Positions 1-9,130 are shown, counted from the first letter of the stretch. The stretch: DNA of 64,000 bases from Stenotrophomonas rhizophila (GCF_020857975.1 NZ_JACWUO010000003.1:234064-298063), one strand, 5' to 3'. The notes: generated from the sequence alone by a model not told the origin. Numbers and translations: made by a program.

Positions 1-43
1 GGTGCGCCCTGAGGGACGGGCCGAGGAAAACCGGGGCGCCCTG

Positions 44-197
44 GTAGGGTCGCGCCCCGGCCGACTGCACGCGAGCCGGCAACGTTCGATGTCGGCATGA
101 CCTCCATCGCAGCGGCTGCCTGGCATTGCTTCGTTGCCGGTCATGCGTGCACCGGTCGTGGACGGTCCATCGGCAGTCGGTTGGGACCCGACCCTAC
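44..197. repeat. Diverged single copy of the nested-palindrome element
   Basis: The ends are GTAGGGTCG and CGACCCTAC in inverted orientation. Inside are a second inverted pair (CGACTGC near the left end, GCAGTCG near the right) and a third (GCATGACC with GGTCATGC). The same three nested pairs occur in the five tandem copies at 13221-14019, so this is a diverged relative, about 154 bp instead of 143. It lies upstream of the first gene and carries no coding signal that I trust. Bases 1-43 and 198-325 hold nothing I can name. Confidence 0.75.
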
Positions 198-325
198 CGA
201 GGCGCTGCACCCGCCTCGGTCCTGCCGCGCCCTGGCGCGCGCGCGGGCCGGCCCCGCGCCGCCTGCCGACAGCGCCGGCCAACCCCCATTACAATGGCGG
301 TCTTTCCCATTACAGATCACCCCCC

Positions 326-808
326 ATGTCCAAGCAGTCCAAGGCCAAGCGCGACAAGCGCAAGAAGCTGCAGCCCAAGCGCCCGATCAACCGCCTCAAC
401 GCCCAGCAGCCGGTGCAGAACCATGCGGTGCTGACCAACGAGGAAGGCCAGGTCGTGGCCGCGATCGGCCTGCAGGGCACCGAATGGCTGCTGGCCATCG
501 GCGGCCAGACCATGGGCAACGCCGACAACCCGATCCCGATGCTGGCCATGCTCAAGCACCTGTCCAACGTGCAGGAAAAGGAAGGCCGCAAGGTCACCCT
601 GGAGTATTCGACCCAGCTGCAGCAGCTGATCGACGACCTGGCCGCCGATGAAGGCAAGACCGCCGACGACTACCTGACCCAGCTGGTGTCCGAGTTCGAA
701 GGCGAAGACGGCGAAGAAGAACAGGCAAGCGGCGAAGACGCACAAAGCGTCGACGAAGCCGCCGCCGAGCCCGCCCCGGCCGCCAGCGACGACAAGCCGC
801 AGGCCTGA
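326..808 (+). CDS. Conserved hypothetical protein, basic N-terminus and acidic tail
   Basis: 160 residues. The first 20 are strongly basic (MSKQSKAKRDKRKK), the middle (about 35-120) looks like a compact globular domain, and the last 45 are rich in Glu, Asp and Ala. Longer readings from 134 run through the repeat-bearing leader and have no Shine-Dalgarno; the ATG at 326 begins the conserved-looking part. It is followed after 14 bp by the DUF4031 gene on the same strand, so the two may be co-transcribed. I do not recognise a family or a function. The basic head could bind nucleic acid, but that is a guess. Confidence 0.75.
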   Translation: MSKQSKAKRDKRKKLQPKRPINRLNAQQPVQNHAVLTNEEGQVVAAIGLQGTEWLLAIGGQTMGNADNPIPMLAMLKHLSNVQEKEGRKVTLEYSTQLQQLIDDLAADEGKTADDYLTQLVSEFEGEDGEEEQASGEDAQSVDEAAAEPAPAASDDKPQA

Positions 809-822
809 GCCACGGCGATCCG

Positions 823-1095
823 GTGACGGTCTATATCGACGATGCGGTACACCCCTGGCGCGGCGAGCGCTGGGCGCATCTGATGGCCGACACCCTGCCC
901 GAGCTGCACGCCATGGCCGCCCAGCTCGGGATTCCGCGGCGGGCCTTCCAGAACCGCCCCAGCGGCGCCCACTACGACGTCCCGGCCCCGCTGCGGCTGC
1001 AGGCGATCGAACTGGGCGCACGCGCCATCTCGCGGCATACCGACCGCGCCCTGGTCAAAGCGGTCATCGCCAATGCGAGAAGCCAATACCGGTAG
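823..1095 (+). CDS. DUF4031 family protein
   Basis: 90 residues, starting with GTG (MTVYIDDAVHPWRGERWAHL). The opening VYIDDA, the GERWAHLMAD segment and the HYDVP motif near residue 50 are hallmarks of DUF4031, a small family of unknown function in bacteria and phages. It is full length and probably transcribed with the gene at 326. The TAG stop is part of the GTAG head of the SMAG palindrome that begins at 1092, so the repeat sits directly on the gene's end and may act as a transcript terminus or stabiliser. Confidence 0.82.
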   Translation: MTVYIDDAVHPWRGERWAHLMADTLPELHAMAAQLGIPRRAFQNRPSGAHYDVPAPLRLQAIELGARAISRHTDRALVKAVIANARSQYR

Positions 1096-1167
1096 GTGCC
1101 GACCGTTGGTCGGCACACGCATGAACCCATGCATCGCCCGGTAGATACCGACCGTTGGTCGGTATGC
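1092..1167. repeat. Pair of SMAG/REP palindromes
   Basis: Two direct copies begin with GTAG: 1092-1118 (stem GTGCCGACC / GGTCGGCAC) and 1141-1167 (stem ATACCGACC / GGTCGGTAT), each with a TT loop. GTAG-headed palindromes of this size are the SMAG repeats typical of Stenotrophomonas maltophilia. The stems differ in outer bases but keep pairing, as in a structured repeat. They fill the gap between two convergent genes. Confidence 0.85.
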
Positions 1168-1176
1168 GAGAACCCA

Positions 1177-1719
1177 TCAGAACGGATCGCTGCCCGGGCG
1201 CACTTCCACCCCCAGCAGCGAGCACAGCGCCAGCATGGCGTCGTCGTCGCGGCTGAGCGCCATCCAGCCGCACAGGCCGCCCTCGCCGGTATCCACGCTC
1301 CACAACGAGTAGTTGTGCTCGCGCAGCCGGTCGTAGGCGGTGGCCATCAGCAGCGGCGCATCCACCCTGGCGGCGAAATCTTCATCGTCCAGGTCGCCGC
1401 CCCAGTCGATCTGCAGGTTCCAGCGCGCGGACAGCTCGTTGACCGCCGACATCAGCGCATCGGCATCGCCGCGCTCGACCTCGAAGCCGGACTGCCAGGC
1501 GATCGCCGTCATCAGCGGCGGCAGCCAGTCGGCGTCCTCGTCGATCTCCTGCCCGCTTTCCAGCAGCGCCTCGCGCCAGCGGTTGAACTGCTGCAGGGCC
1601 AGCTCCTCGTCGGCCGGGTTGATCAGCACGAACAGGTTCCAGATCCGCGCCTCGAAATCGTCTTCGTCGAAATCGCGTTCCTCTTCTTCGAAGTCGAAAT
1701 AATCGCTGTTGTCGGGCAT
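1177..1719 (-). CDS. Acidic conserved hypothetical protein (possibly DUF6630)
   Basis: 180 residues from the ATG at 1719 (MPDNSDYFDFEEEERDFDEDD). An upstream start at 1749 adds ten unremarkable residues. The first 25 residues are almost all acidic or aromatic; the rest (WNLFVLINPADEELALQQFN and onward) looks like a soluble alpha/beta domain. The overall look recalls DUF6630 proteins of Xanthomonadaceae, but I cannot confirm that. There are no catalytic motifs, signal peptide or membrane segment. It stands alone, convergent with the gene at 823 across two SMAG palindromes. Confidence 0.72.
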   Translation of the reverse strand: MPDNSDYFDFEEEERDFDEDDFEARIWNLFVLINPADEELALQQFNRWREALLESGQEIDEDADWLPPLMTAIAWQSGFEVERGDADALMSAVNELSARWNLQIDWGGDLDDEDFAARVDAPLLMATAYDRLREHNYSLWSVDTGEGGLCGWMALSRDDDAMLALCSLLGVEVRPGSDPF

Positions 1720-1856
1720 GACCGGGTTTTCCTGGAGACAGGCACGCATTCTGCCGTGCAGGGGCGTTGGCAGGAAGCGAAATTCGGCGCAGGCCGCGGC
1801 GCGGTTTATCCTGTACCGCAGAAGGCGGCCGTGGTGGCCGCCAGCATCCGACGACC

Positions 1857-2102
1857 ATGAGCGATACTCCTCCCGATCACCTGGCGATCAACCCGGCCAG
1901 CCCCTTCCACGATGCCGCCGCGCTGGAGCGTGGGGTCGGCATCCGTTTCAACGAGGTCGAGCGCGACAACGTCGAGGAGTATTCGGTCAGCGAAGGCTGG
2001 ATCCGCGTCCAGGCCGGCAAGGCCCGCGACCGCCGCGGCAACCCGATGACGATCAAGATCAAGGGCACCGTGGTTGCCTATTACCTGGATCGCGCCCCCT
2101 GA
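1857..2102 (+). CDS. DUF3297 family protein
   Basis: 81 residues (MSDTPPDHLAINPASPFHDA). The order NPxSPFHD, GIRFNEVER, NVEEYSVSEGWIRV and GNPMTIKIKGTV is the signature of DUF3297, a small single-domain family of unknown function widespread in gamma-proteobacteria. Length is normal for the family. It starts divergently from the acidic gene ending at 1177 and is followed by a SMAG palindrome. The open frame extends upstream, but homology begins at this ATG. Confidence 0.85.
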   Translation: MSDTPPDHLAINPASPFHDAAALERGVGIRFNEVERDNVEEYSVSEGWIRVQAGKARDRRGNPMTIKIKGTVVAYYLDRAP

Positions 2103-2185
2103 CCGGCGTGCGCCGGTCTGATGAGCGCGTCGCCACGCGCCCGTGACCGGCCGCGTCAACACGGGACATGGCTGTTGACGCCCTG

Positions 2186-2212
2186 GTAGCGCCCGACCGT
2201 TGGTCGGGCGAC
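2186..2212 (+). repeat. SMAG/REP palindrome
   Basis: GTAG followed by the palindrome CGCCCGACC-GTT-GGTCGGGCG. It lies between the convergent DUF3297 and antiporter genes, 2 bp beyond the antiporter stop codon, and could serve both transcripts as a 3' structure. Confidence 0.82.
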
Positions 2213-2214
2213 CC

Positions 2215-3858
2215 TCAATCCCGTTGCCGCGTCTCCAGCAGATCCAGGTTGCGGATCAGCTTGCGCGAGACCTCGTCGGAAATCTTGCCGCGCCGGGTCA
2301 GCCGGAACAGTTCTTCGCGCTCGGCGGTGAGCCCGGCGGTGCGCAGCTGGCGGTAGCCCTGCTCCATCCGCTGCACCTTCTCCGGGTCGGCATCGGGGCC
2401 GTTTTCCTTTTCCAGGTTGCGCTGGTACAGCAGGCTGACCCGCGAGGCGGCGTCGTTGTACAGCTGCACGTTCTCGGTGGTCTGGTGCTGCACCAGTTGC
2501 TGGCGCATGCGTTCCACCCCGGCCAGCGCGGCCTTGGAGGCCAGTTTGCGGGCCAGGTCCTCGGCCTTGCGCTCGCCCGAGTCGGCCGGCAGCTCCAGCC
2601 CCTTCAACAGGCGCGGCAGCGCCACGCTGGCGCCGACCAGCGACACCAGGATCACCGCGGCGGCCAGGAAGATCACCAGATCGCGCGCCGGGAAGGCACT
2701 ACCGTCGGGCAGGAACAACGGCAGGGTCAGCACGCCGGCCAGGGTGATCGCACCGCGTACGCCGGCCACCGAGGTGGCCACCACCACCCGCCACGGGGTG
2801 CCCTGGCGGACTTCGCCGCGGTGGCGGGCGCGCAGCAGGCTCCAGCGCAGCGACAGCCATACCCAGGCCAGGCGCAGCAGCACCAGCGCCAGGTTGATCA
2901 CCACCACATACACCAGCAGCCACCACGCGTTGCGGTGGCCGCTTTCGCTGACCGTGGTGATCGCGCGCTCGACAATGCCCGGCAGCTGCTCGCCGAGCAG
3001 TACGAACATGATGCCGTTGAAACTGAACTGCAACATGCCCCATACCGCCGCGCGCTGCACCCGCATGCTGCCCGAGACGCGGCCGGTCAACTCCACGTAG
3101 CTCATGGTGATGCCGGCGGCCACCGCCGACAGGATGCCCGACGCATTGGCCTCTTCGGCCAGCAGATAGGCCGCAAACGGGATCAGCAGGTTGACCAGCA
3201 GGGCCGCGCCGGGCTCTTCGCCGAAACGCCGCCACAGCCAGCGCTGGGCCGTGGACACGCCCAGGGTCACCGCCACGCCGATCGCCAGGCCGGCCACGGC
3301 CACCCACAGGAAGGTCAGCGAGGCGGTCGCCAGCGAGAACGAACCGGTCATCACCGCGGCCACCGCGAAGCGGAAGCAGACCAGGCCGGAGGCATCGTTC
3401 AACAGCGACTCACCTTCCAGGATGTGCATCAGCCGCTTGGGAATCGGCGCGCGCGCCGCGATCGACCCGACCGCCACCGGATCGGTCGGAGAGATGATGG
3501 CCGCCAGCGCAAAGGCCACCGCCAGCGGCATCACCGGGATCATCCAGTGGATCAGCAGGCCGGCGCCGATCACGGTGAACACCACCAGCCCGAAGGCCAG
3601 TTCCAGGATCACGCCCTTGTCGCGGAACAGGCCCTGCTTGGGAATGCGCCAGCCGTCCAGGAACAGCAGCGGCGGCAGGAACAGCAGGAAGAACATCTCC
3701 GGCTGCAGCGCGTGGCCACGGTTGAACACCCCGGCAATCACCGCGCCCAGGCCGATCTGCACCAGCGGCAGCGGCACCGACAGCGGCAACACCCGGACCA
3801 GGTAGCCGCTGGCGACCACGGCCACCAGCATCGCCAGCACGACTTCGATGGTATGCAT
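2215..3858 (-). CDS. CPA1-family Na+/H+ antiporter
   Basis: 547 residues. About twelve hydrophobic helices occupy residues 1-410, followed by a cytoplasmic tail of about 135 residues rich in charged helices. Family signatures are visible: the helix-3 region FFLLFLPPLLFLDGWR, the ISPTDPVAV segment with the ion-binding acidic residue, EGESLLNDASGL, and GVRGAITLAGVL. These match bacterial CPA1 exchangers (NhaP/YjcE type) that exchange cytoplasmic Na+ or K+ for protons in the inner membrane. The ATG at 3858 starts directly with the first helix. It is a single gene bounded by a SMAG palindrome at its 3' end. Confidence 0.92.
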   Translation of the reverse strand: MHTIEVVLAMLVAVVASGYLVRVLPLSVPLPLVQIGLGAVIAGVFNRGHALQPEMFFLLFLPPLLFLDGWRIPKQGLFRDKGVILELAFGLVVFTVIGAGLLIHWMIPVMPLAVAFALAAIISPTDPVAVGSIAARAPIPKRLMHILEGESLLNDASGLVCFRFAVAAVMTGSFSLATASLTFLWVAVAGLAIGVAVTLGVSTAQRWLWRRFGEEPGAALLVNLLIPFAAYLLAEEANASGILSAVAAGITMSYVELTGRVSGSMRVQRAAVWGMLQFSFNGIMFVLLGEQLPGIVERAITTVSESGHRNAWWLLVYVVVINLALVLLRLAWVWLSLRWSLLRARHRGEVRQGTPWRVVVATSVAGVRGAITLAGVLTLPLFLPDGSAFPARDLVIFLAAAVILVSLVGASVALPRLLKGLELPADSGERKAEDLARKLASKAALAGVERMRQQLVQHQTTENVQLYNDAASRVSLLYQRNLEKENGPDADPEKVQRMEQGYRQLRTAGLTAEREELFRLTRRGKISDEVSRKLIRNLDLLETRQRD

Positions 3859-3993
3859 GCATTTTCCAGAAGCGGCGCGAGGGGAGGCTGCAGGCAGCCG
3901 GCGCCGGAAACTGCAAAAAAACTATCACAGCACTGCGGCCAATGGTTCCGATCGCGCTATCGCCGTTGCTGGGCCGTTGCCGCGCGGGCCCGC

Positions 3994-4794
3994 TCAGCCA
4001 GCGCGCGCAGCACCGTCGAAGCGGTAGATGTCCATTGCCAGGAAGCCGGCCTCGATCCCGGCATCGATGCGCTGGGCACCCAGCGCCTCGCCGCCGGCCG
4101 CGCCCATGGCGAAATGCAGCGGTTGCAGGTGCTCATCGGTGGGATGGGCCTGCGCGGCATACGGCGCGCGCTGGCGGTAGTCCAGCAGGGCCGCGCTGTC
4201 GTCGGCCTGCAGGCGCTGCTCCACCCATGCGATGAAGGGCCGCACATAGGGCGCGTCCTTGCCCTGGGCGTAGCTGCCGGCATCGTGCAGGTTGTGGGTG
4301 ATGCTGCCCGAACCGATCAGCAACACGCCCTGGCCGCGCAATGGCGCCAGCGCGCGGCCCAGCGCGAACTGGTGGGCCGGACCCAGCCGCGGCTGGATCG
4401 CCAGTGGTACCACCGGGATGTCGGCCTGCGGGTACAACAGGCGCAGCGGTACCCAGGCGCCATGGTCCAGCCCGCGCCGCGGGTCGATCTGCGCCGGCAG
4501 GCCGGCAGCGGCCAGGCGCGCGGCGATGTCCTCGGCCAGGGCCGGATCGCCAGGCGCCGGGTACTGCAGGTCGAACAGCGCCTGCGGGAAACCGCCGAAA
4601 TCATGGATGGTAGGCGGCTGCGCGTGGCCGCCCACGGCCGGTTGGTGGGTCAGCCAGTGTGCCGAGGCCATCACGATGGCGCGCGGGCGCGGCAGCTGCG
4701 TGGCCAGCGCGGCCAGGCGTTCACCGACCCGGCCGGGGGTAAGCGCGGTCATCGGCGAACCATGGGAGATATACAGCGCGGGCAATGTGGGCAT
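3994..4794 (-). CDS. ygiD: Extradiol ring-cleavage dioxygenase, YgiD-like
   Basis: 266 residues from the ATG at 4794 (MPTLPALYISHGSPMTAL). The SHGSP motif near residue 10, the S-A-H-W segment, IHDFGGFP, DHGAWVPLRLLYP and GSGSITHNL mark the class III extradiol dioxygenase family of E. coli YgiD (4,5-DOPA extradiol dioxygenase). The His residues in these motifs are the usual metal ligands. It is a cytoplasmic enzyme of normal length. The physiological substrate in this group is uncertain. It is divergent from a LysR regulator with 96 bp between starts, the classical layout for a regulator and its target. Confidence 0.88.
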   Translation of the reverse strand: MPTLPALYISHGSPMTALTPGRVGERLAALATQLPRPRAIVMASAHWLTHQPAVGGHAQPPTIHDFGGFPQALFDLQYPAPGDPALAEDIAARLAAAGLPAQIDPRRGLDHGAWVPLRLLYPQADIPVVPLAIQPRLGPAHQFALGRALAPLRGQGVLLIGSGSITHNLHDAGSYAQGKDAPYVRPFIAWVEQRLQADDSAALLDYRQRAPYAAQAHPTDEHLQPLHFAMGAAGGEALGAQRIDAGIEAGFLAMDIYRFDGAARAG

Positions 4795-4890
4795 CGCAGG
4801 CTCCGGGGACCAGGAAGACCACAGGTTATTGCGGTCGCTGCCATCCATAAATACGATCATCCGACCTTGTTTATTCCAGGAACTGCAACA

Positions 4891-5772
4891 ATGGACACTC
4901 TGGAGGCAATGCGTGTGTTCGTAACCGTGGTCGAGCGCAACGGCTTCAGTGCCGCCGCGCAGGCCCTGGAGATGTCCACGGCGGGCGTCACCCGGCAGAT
5001 CGCCGCGCTGGAAAAACGCCTGTCCACCCGCCTGCTCAACCGCACCACCCGCCGGGTCAGCCCGACCAGCACCGGCGCGGCGTACTACGCGCAGTGCGTG
5101 CAGTTGCTGGCCCAGTTCGATGCGCTGGAAGCGGGCATCGGCGCGCAGGCGCTGGCGCCGTCCGGGCTGTTGCGGGTCAACGCGCCGGTCAGCTACGGCA
5201 TCGCCCGGCTCGGCCCGCTGCTGGCCGGCTACCACCGGCGTTACCCGCAGGTGCAGGTCGAGCTGTCGTTGTCCGACCGGCTGGTGGACATGGTGGAAGA
5301 AGGCTATGACGTGGCCATCCGCATCACCGGCCAACCGCATCCGAGCCTGATCGCGCGCAAGTTGGCCGACACCCGGATCACCCTGTGCGCCGCCCCGGCC
5401 TATCTGCAGGCGCATGGCTGCCCGCAGCAGCCCGAAGACCTGGCCGACCACCAATGCCTGGGCTACAGCTACTGGGGCGGTGGCGACCGCTGGCCGCTGC
5501 GCGGTCCGCGCGGGGAGGTGTCGGTGGCGGTGCAGGGCAGCCTGCGCGCCAACAATGGCGATGTCCTGCGCGAAGCTGCACTGGCCGGCATGGGCATCAT
5601 CCTGCAACCGGATTTCCTGGTCGCCGACGCACTGGCCGACGGCCGCCTGGAACGCGTGCTGCCGGACTGGGAGGTGGCGCCGATCGGCATCCACGCCGTC
5701 TACACCAGCCGCAACCACCTGGCCCCGAAGGTGCGCAGCTTCATCGACTATCTGGTCGATGCGTTGGGGTAA
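4891..5772 (+). CDS. LysR-family transcriptional regulator
   Basis: 293 residues. The N-terminal winged helix-turn-helix (MDTLEAMRVFVTVVERNGFS to about residue 60, with LNRTTRRVSPTSTG) and the periplasmic-binding-like effector domain from about residue 90 are complete. The LLAGYHRRYPQVQVELSL and YDVAIRITG segments are those of the large CrgA/AaeR-like LysR subgroup. The start is the ATG at 4891; the open frame upstream is antisense to the dioxygenase. It probably controls the divergent ygiD-like gene, judged only from gene order. Confidence 0.92.
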   Translation: MDTLEAMRVFVTVVERNGFSAAAQALEMSTAGVTRQIAALEKRLSTRLLNRTTRRVSPTSTGAAYYAQCVQLLAQFDALEAGIGAQALAPSGLLRVNAPVSYGIARLGPLLAGYHRRYPQVQVELSLSDRLVDMVEEGYDVAIRITGQPHPSLIARKLADTRITLCAAPAYLQAHGCPQQPEDLADHQCLGYSYWGGGDRWPLRGPRGEVSVAVQGSLRANNGDVLREAALAGMGIILQPDFLVADALADGRLERVLPDWEVAPIGIHAVYTSRNHLAPKVRSFIDYLVDALG

Positions 5773-5774
5773 GG

Positions 5775-5824
5775 GTGGCGCTTATGCGCCACTGCCACGA
5801 TGGCAAGCCCCCGCCCGGGGCTAC
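5775..5824. repeat. Convergent 3' palindromes including a GTAG repeat
   Basis: 5775-5792 is a perfect 7-bp stem (GTGGCGC-TTAT-GCGCCAC) and 5793-5805 a second short hairpin. 5807-5824 read on the minus strand begins GTAG and pairs CCCCG with GGGGC, like a SMAG palindrome. The TAG stop of the EAL gene is inside that GTAG. There is no T-run, so this is not a standard intrinsic terminator. Confidence 0.6.
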
Positions 5825-8805
5825 ACCTCCACCGCCTCCAGCCGCGCGATCACCTGCGCCAACGGTGCCGGCCGGCCCAGCAGGAAGCCCTGCACTTGGT
5901 CGCAGCCATGCGCGGCCAGCCACTGGTGCTGGCCCGGCGTTTCCACGCCCTCGGCAATCACCGTCAGCCCCATGCTGTGCCCCAATGACAACAGCGCCCG
6001 GCAGATCGACGCATTGCGTGGATTGGTTTCCACGTCGGCAACGAAACTGCGGTCGATCTTCAGGATGTCCAACGGCAGATGCTGCAGGTAGGACATGTTC
6101 GAATAGCCGGTACCGAAATCATCCAGCGAAATGCAGATGCCCTGCTCGTGCAGCCGCTGCATGGTCTGCTTGGCCTGGGCCGGCTTGCGCATCAGGCTGC
6201 TTTCGGTCAACTCCACCTGCAGCGCGCCGCGCGCCAGCCCGAACTCCTGGCTGGCGCGGCTGAACTCGGCCACCAGGTCGCTGTTGAAGAACTGCACCGC
6301 CGATACATTCACCGCGATCGGCAGCGGCCAACCGGCATCGGCCAACTGCCGCTGCGCCTGCGCCGCGGCGCGGATGACCCAGCGGCCCAGCGCCAGGATC
6401 AGGCCGGTGTCCTCGCACAACTGGATGAACTCGCCCGGCGGGATAAAGCTGCCATCGGCCTGCGGCCAGCGCAGCAACGCCTCCAGTGCCGCCGGGGTGC
6501 CATCGCTGGCATGGCAGATCGGCTGGAAATACAGCTGGAACTCGCTGTCGATCGCACTGTGGATGCGCCCGGCCAGGCGCAGCCGCTCGGCCAGGCGCGA
6601 GGTGACCGTATTGTCGAACCAGGCGATCACGCTGCCTTCGTCGCGCGCGGCATGCGCGGCCTGCGCGGCCATGCCGATCACCTGCTCGGCCGGCACCTTG
6701 TCGCCGTCGAACTTGACCGCCACGCCGATCCGCGGCTCGAACTGGTGCAGCCAGTCCTGCCCGCGCACCGGCTCGGACACGGTCTGCACCAGTGTGTCCA
6801 GCGCGGTCTGCCGCTCATGGTCGTCGCGGATGGCGAAGATAAAGTCCTCGGCCGGCTGGAACGCCAGCAGCCCATAGCGCGTGCCCAGGCCACCCAGGCG
6901 CTTGGCCATCGCCTGCAGCACTACATCGCCCACCTCGCGGCCCAGCGTGTCGGCCACCAGCTGCAGGCCGCGGAACTGCACATAGGCGATGGTGTAACTG
7001 CCGCCCTCCTCGTCCAGCTGCGCGGCCAGCGCACGGGTGTTGAGCAGGCCGGTGGCCGGGTTGTGGGTGGCGTGGTAAGCCAGGTCGCGCTCGTAGGCCA
7101 ACCGCTCGCTGATGTCCTCGGCCAGCACCAGGCAGGCCTGGCGGCCATCGAAGTCCAGCCGCGACAGGTGCGCACGGACCTCGAACAGGGTGCCGTCCTT
7201 GCGCCGGTGCATGCGTATCTGCGCGTCCTGCGGAGCGCCCAGCGTCGCCCGCGAAATCGCCCCGCGAATCTCATCCCAGCCTTCGCGCGGGCGGATGTCG
7301 AGGATGCTCATCGCCAGGAACTCGTCGCGGCTGTAGCCGTACTGCTGCACCGCCGCCTCGTTGACCTCCAGGAAACGCAGCGTGTCCGGGTCGAATACCC
7401 AGAACGGCGCCGGGTTGCGGTCGAACAGCAGCCGGAACTGGCGTTCGGCCTGCTGCACCCGCGCCAGTGCCTGGACCCGTTCGCTGACATCGGTCAATGC
7501 GCCGATCATGCGCCGCTGCCGGTCCACCACCGCTACCCGCTCGCCGCGCGCCGATACCCAGCGCACCGCGCCACCGGGCAGCACCACCCGGAACATTTCA
7601 TCGAGCACGCCGTTGCCGGCGAACGCCTGGTCGAACGCAACCTGCATGCGCGCGGCATCCTCGTGGTGCACGCGCCTGAAGAAATCGGCCACCGGCAGGC
7701 TGTCGATCCCGATCCCGAAGATGTCCCGGGCCAACGGCGACCAGCGCAGCACGCAGGCATCCTCGTCCACGTACCAGGTGCAGACCTTGCCGACCTGGTG
7801 GGCCATCTGCAGCTCGGCGTGGCCGGTGCGCAGTTCTTCGGTCAATGCCCCCTGGCTGCGGGTGGCGCGGCGCAGGCTGACATAGACCAGCGCGAACACG
7901 CCCCAGTAGAGCAGGAACAGCACCACCGATGCCTGCACGTACGGCCACCAGGGCGCCAGCACGTCCTGCCGGCCCAGCCCGGCATACACCGCCACCGGGT
8001 ACTGGCCCAGCGTGGTCAGGGTGGAGATGCGTTCGATGTTGTCGATGGTGCTGGTCTCGATGCCCAGCGGAATGACCGCATCGCCGCGCAGCATCTCGCG
8101 CCTGCCCAGGCTGAAGCGGCGGCCGGACAGCCCGCCGGCGTCGGGGCTGCGGGCCAGCACGTAGCCCTGCGCATCGGTGATCGAAATGACCCCGTGCTCG
8201 CCGGTGTCCAGGCCACCGATGATCGATTGCAGCTCGCTGGTATGCATCCGGCTCAACAGCCAGCGGTCCTCGCCCATGCGCAGCGCCAGCGGCAGCACCC
8301 AGCGCTGGGCGGCGCGCTGCTGCGGCGGGCCCAGGTACAGGCGGCTGTCGGTGCCGCGGTTGGCCTCCACTGCCCACAGCGGCAGGTACAGATCGCCACT
8401 GCCGCTGGTCAGCGCACGCCCGTACTGGTCCACCACCACGATGCTGTCCAGTTCGGCATGCCGCTGCAGCACGCCATGGATGGCGTCATCGAGCAGGCCC
8501 GGGGCCTGCGCCGGCACCCGCTCGAACAGCAGCGCTCCGTCCTCGGCGGTGCCCAGCATGGCCCGTTCCAGGTTGCGCAGTTGCAGCCGCAGCAGGCGCT
8601 GCGAGCCGGCCGCCAACGCTGAACTCTGGCGCTGCGCGGCTTCCTGGCGACGCTGGAAATCGTTGACCAGCATGGTGGTCAGGCCCGCCGCCAGCAGCAC
8701 GCCCAGGCCCACGCCCAGCCATACGATGGTGCGCAACGGCCGCGCCATCGCCTGGTTCAACGCGGGCATCGCGAACGGCTCCCGCTTGTGGTGGGCTGAC
8801 TTCAT
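5821..8805 (-). CDS. Membrane PAS-PAS-degenerate GGDEF-EAL c-di-GMP phosphodiesterase
   Basis: 994 residues from the ATG at 8805. TM helices at about 26-47 and 289-311 enclose a periplasmic sensor domain. Two PAS domains follow (about 335-440 and 452-568), then a GGDEF-like domain (about 575-725) and an EAL domain (about 735-985). The GGDEF motif is replaced by PAEDF (651-655), so cyclase activity is unlikely. The EAL domain keeps EALLRW, ELTES, DDFGTGYS, KIDRSF and AEGVET, the metal- and substrate-binding set, so it should hydrolyse c-di-GMP. It is likely an inner-membrane sensor that lowers c-di-GMP on a periplasmic cue. It is transcribed alone. Confidence 0.9.
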   Translation of the reverse strand: MKSAHHKREPFAMPALNQAMARPLRTIVWLGVGLGVLLAAGLTTMLVNDFQRRQEAAQRQSSALAAGSQRLLRLQLRNLERAMLGTAEDGALLFERVPAQAPGLLDDAIHGVLQRHAELDSIVVVDQYGRALTSGSGDLYLPLWAVEANRGTDSRLYLGPPQQRAAQRWVLPLALRMGEDRWLLSRMHTSELQSIIGGLDTGEHGVISITDAQGYVLARSPDAGGLSGRRFSLGRREMLRGDAVIPLGIETSTIDNIERISTLTTLGQYPVAVYAGLGRQDVLAPWWPYVQASVVLFLLYWGVFALVYVSLRRATRSQGALTEELRTGHAELQMAHQVGKVCTWYVDEDACVLRWSPLARDIFGIGIDSLPVADFFRRVHHEDAARMQVAFDQAFAGNGVLDEMFRVVLPGGAVRWVSARGERVAVVDRQRRMIGALTDVSERVQALARVQQAERQFRLLFDRNPAPFWVFDPDTLRFLEVNEAAVQQYGYSRDEFLAMSILDIRPREGWDEIRGAISRATLGAPQDAQIRMHRRKDGTLFEVRAHLSRLDFDGRQACLVLAEDISERLAYERDLAYHATHNPATGLLNTRALAAQLDEEGGSYTIAYVQFRGLQLVADTLGREVGDVVLQAMAKRLGGLGTRYGLLAFQPAEDFIFAIRDDHERQTALDTLVQTVSEPVRGQDWLHQFEPRIGVAVKFDGDKVPAEQVIGMAAQAAHAARDEGSVIAWFDNTVTSRLAERLRLAGRIHSAIDSEFQLYFQPICHASDGTPAALEALLRWPQADGSFIPPGEFIQLCEDTGLILALGRWVIRAAAQAQRQLADAGWPLPIAVNVSAVQFFNSDLVAEFSRASQEFGLARGALQVELTESSLMRKPAQAKQTMQRLHEQGICISLDDFGTGYSNMSYLQHLPLDILKIDRSFVADVETNPRNASICRALLSLGHSMGLTVIAEGVETPGQHQWLAAHGCDQVQGFLLGRPAPLAQVIARLEAVEV

Positions 8806-9130
8806 GCGTAAACGCTTCCTGGTTTCCCCAAACCTGAGCGGCCGAAGCCTGGGATTCTTGACTCCCGATCGCCCCGCGCCCGGTCCCGGTACGCGCGGCA
8901 GAACCCTCCGTGGCCCAGCATGCACCAGCGCGTGCGGCACGGGAAGGGCCGCAGCGGGCAGGACCGCATCGACCCACCTGCAGCGCTGGCCAGGCAGCTA
9001 CCGACCAATGCTGTGCGCCAAGCCAGCGGGCAAAACCCGCTGATCGCCTGCTGTCTGGCGGTGCGGGCGACGGCCCAACCGGCAGCGGCGGGAGATTAAA
9101 CTTGGGGTTTTCCGCTTGCCTGAGACCTCC
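8806..9130. other. Divergent intergenic region, no gene seen
   Basis: 325 bp between the EAL gene and the M13 peptidase gene. Short open frames on both strands lack ribosome sites and look like GC-rich noise. It must hold the promoters of both flanking genes, but I cannot point to a convincing -35/-10 pair. Confidence 0.5.

Noticed and set aside
2200..4890. Very long plus-strand open frame running into the LysR gene at 4891
   Set aside because: It is antisense to the antiporter and dioxygenase and made of Gln/Arg/His-rich low-quality sequence. Only the part from 4891 is a real protein.
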